This document shows, piece after piece, positions 15,872-23,929 of a DNA stretch of 64,000 nt; within the stretch, counting starts at the first letter, position 1, and each line of letters starts with the position of its first letter. Location: NCBI GenBank assembly GCA_934643145.1, contig CAKUBM010000008.1, positions 25,059 to 89,058 on the forward strand, given 5' to 3'. Origin of the DNA: an uncultured Collinsella sp. (GTDB taxonomy: Bacteria > Actinomycetota > Coriobacteriia > Coriobacteriales > Coriobacteriaceae). The notes beneath the pieces were generated by a model that searched no databases, was not told where the DNA came from, and saw only the letters and a program-made list of their open reading frames with translations. The position numbers and the translations under genes are program-made.

Positions 15872-17206
15872 TTACTCAGCAGCTTCCTCGAGCTCAGAAA
15901 CATCGAACTCAAAGTCGTTACCGGGCAGGATTGCGTTGAGAACAATACCCACCAGCGAGCCCACGGCGAGGCCCGAAAGCGAGATCGTCACGCCGCCCAG
16001 CTCCAACACGATGGCGCCAGCAGTGCTGTAGGCAATGCCGAGCGAGAGAACGAGCACCAGCGCTGCCACCAGCACGTTGCGGTTGTTCTGGAAATCGACC
16101 TGGTTCTCGATGAGGTTGCGAACACCCACGGCGCTGATCATGCCGTAGAGCACGAGCGACACGCCGCCGATGACGCACGCCGGCATGGCGGCGATGACTG
16201 CAGCGAACTTGGGGCAGAACGAAAGCACGATGGCGCAGCACGCGGCAATGCGGATCACGCGCGGGTCGAACACGCGCGTCAGGGCGAGCACGCCAGTGTT
16301 CTCGCCATAGGTGGTGTTTGCCGGAGCACCAAAGAGCGAGGCCAGGATCGTGGCAAGGCCATCACCGAGCAGCGTGCGATGCAGGCCAGGATCGGCGATG
16401 TAGTTGCGCTCGCAGGTAGAGCCGATAGCCGAGATGTCGCCAATATGCTCGATCATGGTCGCGAAGGCCAGCGGCATGATGGTGATGATGGCCGTCGTGG
16501 CAAGACCGCTATCGAACTGCGGACCAAAGAGCGCGAACACGGTGTTGTCCCATACAATGGGCAGGCCGACCCACGGAGCGGCCGCAACGCCCGAAAAATC
16601 AACTTCGCCCAGTGCTGCCGCAACGGCATAGCTCACCACGACACCCAGCAAAATCGGCACGATCTTGACCATGCCACGGCCCCAGATGTTGCAGATCACG
16701 ATGACGGCCACAGCAACCACAGCGACAAGCCAGTTGGTCTGGCAGTTGGCGATGGCAGAGCTCGCCAAGATCAAGCCGATGGAAATAACGATGGGACCAG
16801 TCACCACCGGCGGGAAGAAACGCATGACACGCTTGGCGCCAAAGGCGCGGAACAGGGCCGCAAGCACCGGATAGAGCAGGCCTGCACAAGCTACGCCCAG
16901 GCAAGCGTAGGGCAAAAGCTCGGCCTCGCCGTTGGGCGCAATGGCGGCATAACCCGCGATAAAGGCAAACGAGGAGCCCAGGAACGCGGGCACCTTACCG
17001 CGCGATAGAAAATGAAACAGCAGCGTGCCGATGCCGGCGAACAGAAGCGTCGCCGAAACGGAAAGGCCGGTGAGCACGGGCACGAGCACCGTGGCTCCGA
17101 ACATCGCAAACATGTGTTGCAAACCCAACACAAACATGCGCGGGCGGCCGAGCGACGATGCATCGTAGATGGCATCGGTGACGGCGGGCGTCGAAGACTG
17201 GGACAT
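15872..17206 (-). CDS. uraA: uracil/xanthine permease of the NCS2 family (UraA-like)
   Basis: 444-residue nucleobase:H+ symporter. LGLQHMFAMFGATVLVP is the classic UraA/NAT N-terminal motif with the QH pair. FPPVVTGPIVISIGL, the TMIEHIGDISAIG segment carrying the substrate-binding Glu, and NTTYGENTGVLALTRV follow, with 14 hydrophobic segments in all. Uracil is the likely substrate from similarity to UraA/PyrP. The ATG at 17206 has AAAGGA; the frame extends further upstream without a ribosome site. Single gene. Confidence 0.92.
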   Translation of the reverse strand: MSQSSTPAVTDAIYDASSLGRPRMFVLGLQHMFAMFGATVLVPVLTGLSVSATLLFAGIGTLLFHFLSRGKVPAFLGSSFAFIAGYAAIAPNGEAELLPYACLGVACAGLLYPVLAALFRAFGAKRVMRFFPPVVTGPIVISIGLILASSAIANCQTNWLVAVVAVAVIVICNIWGRGMVKIVPILLGVVVSYAVAAALGEVDFSGVAAAPWVGLPIVWDNTVFALFGPQFDSGLATTAIITIMPLAFATMIEHIGDISAIGSTCERNYIADPGLHRTLLGDGLATILASLFGAPANTTYGENTGVLALTRVFDPRVIRIAACCAIVLSFCPKFAAVIAAMPACVIGGVSLVLYGMISAVGVRNLIENQVDFQNNRNVLVAALVLVLSLGIAYSTAGAIVLELGGVTISLSGLAVGSLVGIVLNAILPGNDFEFDVSELEEAAE

Positions 17207-17328
17207 GGAAGTCCTTTCGAATGGAAGGGCGATCAGGCATATCGGATAACCTGCCCGAACGATACGATCCGAACCATTGTACGTGATACTCAATGCCTCG
17301 CACGCGCCGTCACCTGCGAACGGTAGCG

Positions 17329-18462
17329 TTACTTCCAGACGCGCTCGGCAATACGCCTGACCAGCGCAATCTTTGCCCACTGCTCGTCCTCGGTCAGCTT
17401 ATTGCCAATCTCGCAGCTGGCAAAGCCACACTGCGGAGACAGATACAGGTTCTCGAGCGGCACGTACTTTGCCGCCTCGCGGATGCGCTCGACGATAACA
17501 TCCTCGTTCTCGAGCTCTGCCGCCTTGGTGGTCACCAAGCCCAGCACGACCTTCTTGCCGGGAGCAACGTACTTGAGCGGCTCAAAACCACCGGCGCGGG
17601 GCGTGTCGAACTCCAGATAGAACGCGTCAACGTCCTCATGCGCAAACAGGTACGGCGCGATGGGGTCGTAGCCGCCCTCAAAAGCGTAGGTGGAGTGGTA
17701 GTTGCCGCGGCATACGTGCGTGTTGATGACCAGATCGTCGGGCTTGTCCGCGATGGCGGCGTTGTTGAGCGCCACGCCCAGCTCGCTCACCTTTTGCAGG
17801 TCGACCGGGCTCATGCCGGTTTTGGCGACAAAATCGGTATCGCAGTAGATACCCCAGGTGCAGTCATCGAACTGGATGTTGCGGCAACCCGCAGCGTACA
17901 GGTCGGCAATCACGGTGCGATAGGCAGCCGCGATGGCATCGGCGAGTTCCTCGTCGGTCTTATAGACAGCGCGCAGGCTCTCCTGCTGACCATCGCAGCG
18001 ATCGAGCGTGACCTCAGAGAACGTCTGGATCGGCGCCGGAATGGTCTGGCGTGCGACCTGGCCCTCGCCCTCGAGGGCTTTGACAAACTTAAAGTGTGCA
18101 ACGAACGGATGGTTCTCGCCGCTAATGGGACCAGTCACCACGGCAGTGTCGGCGGTAGTCTCCTCATCGTGGAACATGTAGCCCGTGCGCGAGGCGCGGC
18201 GCTCAATGCCGTTGAGTCCCCACATAAAATCGAGATGCCAGTAGCTGCGGCGAAACTCGCCATCGGTGATCACTTGCAAGCCAGCGGCCTTTTGCTTAGC
18301 CACCAAATCGCGAATGGCCTCGTCCTCGACGGCCTTAAGGCCGGCGGCGTCAAGTTTGCCCGCGGCATAGGCGGCACGCGCATCCTTAACAGCTTGCGGA
18401 CGAAGAAAGCTGCCGACGATATCGGCGCGAAACGGCGCGTTCGGTTGAATCGAAGTGCTCAT
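17329..18462 (-). CDS. MetE C-terminal-like methyltransferase (YxjG/YxjH family)
   Basis: 377 residues, matching the half-length relatives of cobalamin-independent methionine synthase such as Bacillus YxjG. The zinc-binding elements are visible as NTHVCRGNYH and LSPQCGFAS. VGSFLRPQ at the N terminus, ITDGEFRRSYW and IQFDDCTWG are family motifs. It probably methylates homocysteine using a methylated folate or another donor. The ATG at 18462 has AAGGGAG six bases upstream. A palindromic LysR-type site lies at 18549-18571 between it and the LysR gene immediately upstream, which is probably its regulator. Confidence 0.88.
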   Translation of the reverse strand: MSTSIQPNAPFRADIVGSFLRPQAVKDARAAYAAGKLDAAGLKAVEDEAIRDLVAKQKAAGLQVITDGEFRRSYWHLDFMWGLNGIERRASRTGYMFHDEETTADTAVVTGPISGENHPFVAHFKFVKALEGEGQVARQTIPAPIQTFSEVTLDRCDGQQESLRAVYKTDEELADAIAAAYRTVIADLYAAGCRNIQFDDCTWGIYCDTDFVAKTGMSPVDLQKVSELGVALNNAAIADKPDDLVINTHVCRGNYHSTYAFEGGYDPIAPYLFAHEDVDAFYLEFDTPRAGGFEPLKYVAPGKKVVLGLVTTKAAELENEDVIVERIREAAKYVPLENLYLSPQCGFASCEIGNKLTEDEQWAKIALVRRIAERVWK

Positions 18463-18548
18463 AGATATCTCCCTTTGCATTGGTTGCTTTACTGGGACAG
18501 AGTATGAGCGCTCATATGGCCATCGTAAAATATACGTTTATAACAGTT

Positions 18549-18571
18549 TGATATAGATGATTCCTATATCA
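18549..18571. promoter_or_regulatory. LysR-type operator dyad TGATATAG-N7-CTATATCA
   Basis: A perfect 8-bp inverted repeat with 7-bp spacer, 87 bp upstream of the MetE-like gene and downstream of the LysR gene's stop. LysR-type regulators of methionine genes bind A/T-rich dyads of this kind. Assignment is inference. Confidence 0.55.
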
Positions 18572-18617
18572 GGCTGGACTGCCATAAAGAAATTTGACCC
18601 GCGCGGAGCACAGCAGC

Positions 18618-19514
18618 CTAGATGTGCTGACGAATCGCCTCGATATAGGCCCGGCCGTAGCGGGTGAGCGTCGTGTTCTTGCGCGTGATAATACCGATCT
18701 CCATATACTCGTCCACATCGAGCGGAATCGAGATAATGCCAGGGCCGTTGAGCTCGTGACTGATCACGCCCGAGCACACGGTGTAGCCGTTGAGTCCCAT
18801 GGCCAAATTGAACAACGTCGCACGGTCGCGCACGCGGATGTTCTTGCGGCGCTCAAACGTCGAGGTCAGCTCCTCGGAATAATAGAACGAGTTATAGCTT
18901 CCCTGCTCATAGGACAGGAACGGGTAATCTTCCAGATCCTCGAGCGTTACGCGGGAGCGGCCCGCCAGCGGATGCTCGGCACACACGAAAACGTGCGGCG
19001 CGGCGCAGAAGAGCCCTTCGAATACGAGCTCGTTGGCCGCCAGCATGCGCTCGATAACCTCGCGATTGTGCTCGGACAGGTACAGGATGCCCAGCTCGCT
19101 TTTCATGTGCGCAACGTCTTCGATAATCTCGTGGGTCTGCTCCTCGCGCAGGGTAAAATCGTAGCGCGCGGCATCGAACTCGCGGATCACGTCGACAAAC
19201 GCATTGACGGCAAAGGAATAATGCTGGCAGCTCACGCTAAAATGCGGCACCTGCTCGGACGCACCTTTATATTTGTCCTCGAGCAGATCGGCCTGATCGA
19301 GCACCTGGCGCGCGTAGCCCAAAAAGGTCTCACCCTCCTCGGACACGATAACGCCCTTGTTGGTGCGCTCAAAGATGTGCACGCCCATCTCGTTTTCGAG
19401 CTCGCGGATCGATGCAGTGATCGAAGGCTGCGACACAAAGAGCCGACGCGAGGCCTCGGTGATGCTGCCGCATTCGGCAACCTTAACGACATACCTGAGC
19501 TGCTGGAGCTTCAT
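18618..19514 (-). CDS. LysR-family regulator, probably of the MetE-like gene
   Basis: 298 residues. The HTH reads VAECGSITEASRRLFVSQPSITASIRELE, with the C-terminal effector domain (EQGSYNSFYYSEELTS, NLAMGLNGYTVCSGVI). This branch resembles LTTRs beside YxjG/cysteine-methionine genes. It starts at the ATG at 19514, with GGAGG; the gene upstream stops only 10 bp before, so it is cotranscribed with the HAD phosphatase. The long N-terminal extension of the frame is not used, as it overlaps the HAD gene. Confidence 0.9.
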   Translation of the reverse strand: MKLQQLRYVVKVAECGSITEASRRLFVSQPSITASIRELENEMGVHIFERTNKGVIVSEEGETFLGYARQVLDQADLLEDKYKGASEQVPHFSVSCQHYSFAVNAFVDVIREFDAARYDFTLREEQTHEIIEDVAHMKSELGILYLSEHNREVIERMLAANELVFEGLFCAAPHVFVCAEHPLAGRSRVTLEDLEDYPFLSYEQGSYNSFYYSEELTSTFERRKNIRVRDRATLFNLAMGLNGYTVCSGVISHELNGPGIISIPLDVDEYMEIGIITRKNTTLTRYGRAYIEAIRQHI

Positions 19515-19524
19515 AGTGGCCTCC

Positions 19525-20433
19525 CTAGGCGTTCGCGACGCGCGGACCCGCCGCATCTGCCTGGCGCATAAACGGCGGCATCTCCCCCGTCGCGGCGCAG
19601 GCGGCAATCTGGTGCAGAGCCTTGGCAACTGCATCGTCCGCCGCGGCACCGATATGCCAGCGCGCCGCAGCCGTGACGGCCTCGTTGGCGTTGGCGACTG
19701 CAACGGAGTTGGGGACGGCATCAATCATGGGCAGGTCGTTATCGGAGTCGCCGAACACGGCCACCTCGTCGGGCGTAAGGCCCAGAGCGCGCGCCAGTTC
19801 CAGCGCCGCGCAGCCCTTGTCCCAACCGGCCGGAAGAATGTCGAACAGGCGCACGCGATTGTTGGGGAACACAAGCGAGAGCTCTGGCACCTCGGCAGCA
19901 ACGCGCTCACGTAGCTCGGCGAGCTCCTCACGCGAGCGGGCGCTCCAGATGTTCGCCTTGTAAATTGGAGCGTTGTCGATCGACGGACGGCACGGGGCCT
20001 CTTCGCCCTTGAGCCACGCGTTTCCGCCCGACTCCATGGCGCGGCGCACGCGCTCGGGGTCGCTCGTCACGCAATAGGCGTCGTTGTCCCAAAAGTCATC
20101 ACCCAGGCTGTAGACCTTTAGATACGTATCGTCGGTCTCTTGCTCAAGGTAGTCGGCCAGGCGCATCAGGGCGTCGTTGTCGGTTGCGCGCGATGCGACC
20201 ACCTCGCCGTCGACAAACATCACCTGCCCGTTGCAAAACGCACCGGTCGAGAAGCACTCGGAGCGATTGCGGAACATCCAGCCCATCGCGGACGGCTGAC
20301 GGCCCGAAACCGGGCCAAAATGCAGGCCCGCTGCCTGCATAGCATGAATGCCATCGATGGCATAGTCGCTGGCGCCGTCTTGTCCAGCGGGAATCAGCGT
20401 ATCGTCCATATCGGTCAGCACAAGTTTAATCAT
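19525..20433 (-). CDS. Cof-type HAD hydrolase
   Basis: 302-residue haloacid-dehalogenase phosphatase of the Cof/YidA subfamily. Motif I is LTDMDDTL, motif II region PVSGRQ, motif III lysine in AGWDKGCA, and motif IV GDSDNDLPM; the type IIB cap lies between. These enzymes dephosphorylate sugar phosphates or cofactors such as PLP and FMN. The ATG at 20433 has GAGGGG. First gene of a two-gene unit with the LysR regulator; a 35-bp palindrome sits directly upstream. Confidence 0.9.
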   Translation of the reverse strand: MIKLVLTDMDDTLIPAGQDGASDYAIDGIHAMQAAGLHFGPVSGRQPSAMGWMFRNRSECFSTGAFCNGQVMFVDGEVVASRATDNDALMRLADYLEQETDDTYLKVYSLGDDFWDNDAYCVTSDPERVRRAMESGGNAWLKGEEAPCRPSIDNAPIYKANIWSARSREELAELRERVAAEVPELSLVFPNNRVRLFDILPAGWDKGCAALELARALGLTPDEVAVFGDSDNDLPMIDAVPNSVAVANANEAVTAAARWHIGAAADDAVAKALHQIAACAATGEMPPFMRQADAAGPRVANA

Positions 20434-20472
20434 AGGGTCCCCTCGGTCATTCTCATCCCGTCTATTGTACCG

Positions 20473-20574
20473 ACCTGCCAAAAAGGGACAGGTTTATTTT
20501 GGCAGGTTTTATCTGGGAAAACGCATCGCCCCAGTTGGTACCTGCCAAAATAAACCTGACCCTTTTTGGCAGGT
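20473..20574. repeat. 35-bp inverted repeat (family B, complete copy)
   Basis: The arm at 20473-20507 (starting ACCTGCCAAAAAGGGACAGG) pairs with 20540-20574 at 34 of 35 positions. Each arm is itself palindromic at its ends (CCTGCCAAAA / TTTTGGCAGG). The 32-nt loop holds a CTGGG/CCCAG stem. It fills the divergent region between the HAD gene and the TPP riboswitch, 28 bp before the aptamer. Confidence 0.85.
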
Positions 20575-20601
20575 GCGCTAGTATAGGGGACAACAGATTC
20601 G

Positions 20602-20693
20602 ATGCGGGAGTGCCGGCGGTGCAAACCACAAGGCTGAGAGGGCAATGGGCCCAATCCTTTGAACCTGTCAGTTAATGCTGGCGTAGGGAGCAT
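20602..20693 (+). ncRNA. TPP (THI-box) riboswitch aptamer
   Basis: The conserved blocks are all present in order: CGGGAGTGCC, GGCTGAGAGGGC with the pyrimidine-binding CTGAGAG (20634-20640), CCTTTGAACCTGT, and GTTAATGCTGGCGTAGGGAGCAT as split 3' elements. ATGC at 20602-20605 pairs with GCAT at 20690-20693 as P1. It lies directly upstream of the thiamine salvage genes, so TPP should shut them off. Confidence 0.97.
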
Positions 20694-20705
20694 GCCGCCT
20701 TTACA

Positions 20706-20735
20706 GGGGCGCTGTCTATGCACAGCGCCCCTTTT
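20706..20735 (+). terminator. riboswitch-controlled terminator
   Basis: GGGGCGCTGT (20706-20715) pairs with ACAGCGCCCC (20722-20731), then TTTT. Its position 12 bases after the aptamer and before the thiM ribosome site makes it the expression platform. Confidence 0.85.
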
Positions 20736-20757
20736 CTATGCCAAGGAGGCATGTGCA

Positions 20758-21597
20758 GTGATTGATTCGGAACAGCTTAAACAACGTGTAGTCAAGGCCG
20801 TGGACGAGATTCGCGCCACCAACCCAATGGCGGGCTCCATCACCAACACGGTGACGATTGACTTTGTCGCCAACGCGCAGCTCGCCGTGGGCGGTTCGGC
20901 CGCCATGGTCTATCTGCCCGACGAGGGCGAGGCGCTCGTTGCCGGCGGCGGCGCCATCTATCTCAACATGGGCACGCTCTTCCCCATCTACGAACAGACG
21001 ATTCCCCGCGCGGCCAAGGCGGCACACGACGCCGGCAAGCCCTGGGTGCTCGACCCGGTGGGCCTGGGCATCGGCAGCCTGCGCACCCAGCTGGTAAACG
21101 AGCTCAAGCAGTACAAGCCCGCCATCGTGCGCGGCAACGCCTCCGAGATCATCGCGCTCGCCGGCCTGTGGGGTCTTGAGGGCGAGGCAGCCGATCTGAG
21201 CCGCGTGCGCGGTGTCGATACCACCGACACGGTCGATGCTGCCCGCGATGCCGCCGTGGCGCTCGCCCGCTACACCGGCGGCGCCGTTGTGGTCTCGGGC
21301 GAAGTCGACCTGATTACCGACGGCACAACCGTGGCCAAGTCCCACGGCGGCAGCCCGCTCATGTCCAAGATCACCGGTTGCGGCTGCTCGCAGGGCGGCG
21401 TGCTGGCCGTGTATGCCTGCGCCGCCGATCCGTTTACGGCAGCCGTCTGCAGTGCCGCCGTCTACAACGTTGCCGGCACGCGTGCCGCCGCTGTCGCCGA
21501 TGCCCCGGCAAGCTTTAAGGTCGCCTTTATCGACGAGCTCTACCGCGCGACCGCCCAGGACATTGCCGATAACCGACTCGAGCTCGAGGAGGCATAA
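20758..21597 (+). CDS. thiM: hydroxyethylthiazole kinase ThiM
   Basis: 279-residue salvage kinase that phosphorylates 4-methyl-5-(2-hydroxyethyl)thiazole. NPMAGSITNTVTIDFVAN, GGSAAMVY, WVLDPVGLGIG, VRGNASEI and KITGCGC (the ATP/catalytic Cys region) are typical ThiM motifs. The GTG at 20758 is chosen because AAGGAGG lies 8 bases upstream; the nearby ATG at 20751 is out of frame. First gene of the TPP-controlled operon. Confidence 0.95.
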   Translation: MIDSEQLKQRVVKAVDEIRATNPMAGSITNTVTIDFVANAQLAVGGSAAMVYLPDEGEALVAGGGAIYLNMGTLFPIYEQTIPRAAKAAHDAGKPWVLDPVGLGIGSLRTQLVNELKQYKPAIVRGNASEIIALAGLWGLEGEAADLSRVRGVDTTDTVDAARDAAVALARYTGGAVVVSGEVDLITDGTTVAKSHGGSPLMSKITGCGCSQGGVLAVYACAADPFTAAVCSAAVYNVAGTRAAAVADAPASFKVAFIDELYRATAQDIADNRLELEEA

Positions 21598-21600
21598 GCC

Positions 21601-21942
21601 ATGTCCGAGCCCGCAACCGATGCCGGCATGAACACACTCGTCGCCGTGGCCATCGCCCCATGCGGTACCGGCGATGAGCTGTCCGCCGAGGTCGCCGAGG
21701 TCGTGCGCGTCATTCGCGAGAGCGGCCTTCCCAACCGCACCACCTCGATGTTCACCGAGATCGAGGGCGACTGGGACGAGGTCATGCAGGTCGTGCGCGA
21801 CGCAACCTTTGCGCTGGCGAGCAAGGGCATCCGGACCGAAGTCGTGCTCAAGGCAGATATTCGACCCGGATTTACCGACACCATGACCGGCAAACTCGAG
21901 CGCATGGAAGCGCAGATCAAAAAGCAGGAGGAAGCACGATGA
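21601..21942 (+). CDS. MTH1187/YkoF-type thiamine-binding protein
   Basis: 113 residues. VAVAIAPCGTGDELSAEVAEVVRVIRESG, TSMFTEIEGDWDEVMQVV and RTEVVLKADIRPG are the pattern of the small ferredoxin-like MTH1187 (UPF0045) family, some of which bind thiamine or HMP. It starts 4 bp after the thiM stop and overlaps thiE by 4 bp (ATGA), so translation is coupled. In this operon a role in binding or delivering a thiamine precursor is likely but unproven. Confidence 0.85.
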   Translation: MSEPATDAGMNTLVAVAIAPCGTGDELSAEVAEVVRVIRESGLPNRTTSMFTEIEGDWDEVMQVVRDATFALASKGIRTEVVLKADIRPGFTDTMTGKLERMEAQIKKQEEAR

Positions 21943-22634
21943 GCATCCGCGACAACCTTGATATCTCGGCCTATCTGGTACTCGGCCCCGAAAACACGCT
22001 CGGGCGCCCCGTGGGCGATGTGGTGGCCCAGGCACTCGACGCCGGCTTTACCTGCATCCAGGTGCGCTCCAAGGTGGCAAGCGCCCGCGAGATCATTGCG
22101 CTGACCGGCGACGCCGCGCAGGCAATCGCACAGGCCGGCAAGACCGGTCAGGTCGCCTTGCTGATTGACGACCGTCTTGACTGCGTACTCGCCGCGCGCG
22201 AGCAGGGTATTGCCGTCGACGGCGTGCACGTGGGCCAAAGCGACATTCCCGTCGAGGTCTGCCGCAAGCTTCTGGGCCCCGATGCCATCGTGGGCCTTTC
22301 GGCCCGTTGCGAAGAGATGCTCGAGTACGTCAAAACCGCCGACATGAGCCTGGTCGACTACCTGGGCATCGGCCCGCTCCACGAGACCGAGACCAAGCGC
22401 GACTGCGGACGCGCAGCCGATGGCTCTATCATCACCAAGAGCTTTGAGGACCTGGCCATACTCCACGCGGCAAGCCCCGTGCCCATCGTAGTGGGCGGCG
22501 GCGTCAAGACGGCCGACCTGCCGCAGCTCAAGGCCACCGACGTCGATGGCTTCTTTGTGGTGAGCGCCGTCTGCAGCGCCGACGACCCCTACGCCGCGGC
22601 CAAGGAGCTTGTCGACACCTGGCAGCAGGCATAG
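21939..22634 (+). CDS. thiE: thiamine-phosphate synthase ThiE
   Basis: 231-residue TIM barrel joining HMP-PP and thiazole phosphate to give thiamine phosphate. FTCIQVRSK, LLIDDRLDCVLA, GVHVGQSD, IVGLSARC, VDYLGIGPLHETETKRD and the phosphate loop VVGGGVK are all present. It overlaps the preceding gene by ATGA. Last gene of the salvage operon; no thiC or thiD lies here, so HMP-PP must be supplied elsewhere. Confidence 0.95.
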   Translation: MSIRDNLDISAYLVLGPENTLGRPVGDVVAQALDAGFTCIQVRSKVASAREIIALTGDAAQAIAQAGKTGQVALLIDDRLDCVLAAREQGIAVDGVHVGQSDIPVEVCRKLLGPDAIVGLSARCEEMLEYVKTADMSLVDYLGIGPLHETETKRDCGRAADGSIITKSFEDLAILHAASPVPIVVGGGVKTADLPQLKATDVDGFFVVSAVCSADDPYAAAKELVDTWQQA

Positions 22635-22678
22635 GCATAGGCCGAGCAGCTGATTCGCAACCTCATATCTTCAATAGC

Positions 22679-22724
22679 GGAAAACGCATCCCGGTTCGAA
22701 CGTCCATTCCGGGATGCGCTTTCC
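22679..22724. terminator. hairpin between convergent thiE and patatin genes
   Basis: GGAAAACGCATCCCGG (22679-22694) pairs with CCGGGATGCGCTTTCC (22709-22724), 15 of 16 positions. It is suitable for terminating both strands. Confidence 0.75.
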
Positions 22725-22735
22725 GTATGCGACCC

Positions 22736-23605
22736 TTACCCCGCCAGATACGCTTCCAGCGCCGGCAAAGTCGCCTCCGCATCGTGGCGGCCGACCTGGT
22801 AGATGCGCTCGAGCTCATCCGGTTCGCGGCACAGCGACGGCACCTTCACCGATTCGCTCGGCCGCACCACAAAGACCTCGCCGGCAGCCTCGCGACGCGC
22901 CAGGTCATCGAGCGTGGCATTGTAGACCTCATGCCGATGCTCAAGCGCTGCAACAAACTCCGGGTAGTGACGGAACACGCGACGCAGCATGGGCATCACG
23001 CTGTTAGGCTGCTTCACAAAGCCCGCCGGCTGCGTGAGCACCACGATATTGCGGTCATACCCCTGCGCAAACAGCCATACGCTGGGGATAGAATCAGCCA
23101 CGCCACCATCCAGATACTTATGCCCGCCAATAGCAACGGGACGCGTCGCCACAGGAATAGCAGACGACGCCCGGATCCACTCGATATCGCGCTCGTCGCC
23201 ATACGGCAAATCGTGATAGACAGCCTTGCCCGTCTCGATATCGGTACACACGCACGTAAATCGCATGGGGCAGGCGCGATACGCTTCCAAGTCGATGGGA
23301 TCGCGCTCGATAGGCACCTCATGATAGGCAAAATCGGCATTGAACATATCGCCGGTTCGCAGCCAGCTGGTCACGCTCGCATAGCGCTTGTCGGTGCAAT
23401 AGGCCTTGTTGTAACGAATGGCACGGCCGATCTGGCGCGATTTAAAGTTGTAGCCAAACGCCGCGCCCGCCGAGACACCCACCATATGGTCGCAGGTCAA
23501 ACCGTGCTCCATCCAAACGTCGAGCACGCCCGCCGTATACAAACCGCGGTAGCCGCCTCCCTCGAGCGCAAGCCCCACCGTGCGCGTCGTATCCGGCTGT
23601 GCCAT
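22736..23605 (-). CDS. patatin-like phospholipase/acyl hydrolase
   Basis: 289 residues. The patatin signature is complete: glycine-rich oxyanion loop LEGGGYRGLY, nucleophile Ser in GVSAGA, and the dyad Asp in DGGVADSIP. It hydrolyses acyl esters of lipids by a Ser-Asp dyad. No signal peptide or membrane segment, so a cytoplasmic or peripheral role. The ATG at 23605 has GGAG upstream; the frame extends upstream without one. A possible promoter is TTGACG (23650-23655 on the minus strand) with a 17-bp spacer to TTAAAA. Confidence 0.9.
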   Translation of the reverse strand: MAQPDTTRTVGLALEGGGYRGLYTAGVLDVWMEHGLTCDHMVGVSAGAAFGYNFKSRQIGRAIRYNKAYCTDKRYASVTSWLRTGDMFNADFAYHEVPIERDPIDLEAYRACPMRFTCVCTDIETGKAVYHDLPYGDERDIEWIRASSAIPVATRPVAIGGHKYLDGGVADSIPSVWLFAQGYDRNIVVLTQPAGFVKQPNSVMPMLRRVFRHYPEFVAALEHRHEVYNATLDDLARREAAGEVFVVRPSESVKVPSLCREPDELERIYQVGRHDAEATLPALEAYLAG

Positions 23606-23929
23606 GTGACCATCTCCGTTCCTGCGTTTTAAAACGGGACAAGTATACCCGTCAACATATATCGACTCAGTCGCATTTTCATCGAACATCGCATCGTCGC
23701 GCTACCGCTTGGCGAATAGTAGCCGCCCACAGCATGGACACCCATATATAATTGCGTATTGTTGTTTGCGCTACTCAGCTGTTATCAACAGCGAACATTA
23801 GCCGGCAAAGTAACTCAACAACGCAGCAAGGCGGGGGCCTGGATACACGCAAGGCGCCGAGCAACGACGCGTGTACACTACGAGCTCGCCCGACGCCATC
23901 CGCCCCGACCTCAGAAAGCCGCTTACAAC
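23606..23929. other. 324-bp divergent promoter region
   Basis: No gene is supported. It holds a possible minus-strand promoter near 23627-23655 for the patatin gene and a TATAAT (23747-23752) for the c-di-GMP gene. The downstream frame is open back to 23759, but those residues are low-complexity and basic, unlike the protein, so I treat them as untranslated. Confidence 0.5.

Noticed and set aside
17293-18507. Plus-strand 404-residue open frame
   Set aside because: Antisense of the MetE-like gene; high GC leaves the opposite strand open. No family resemblance.
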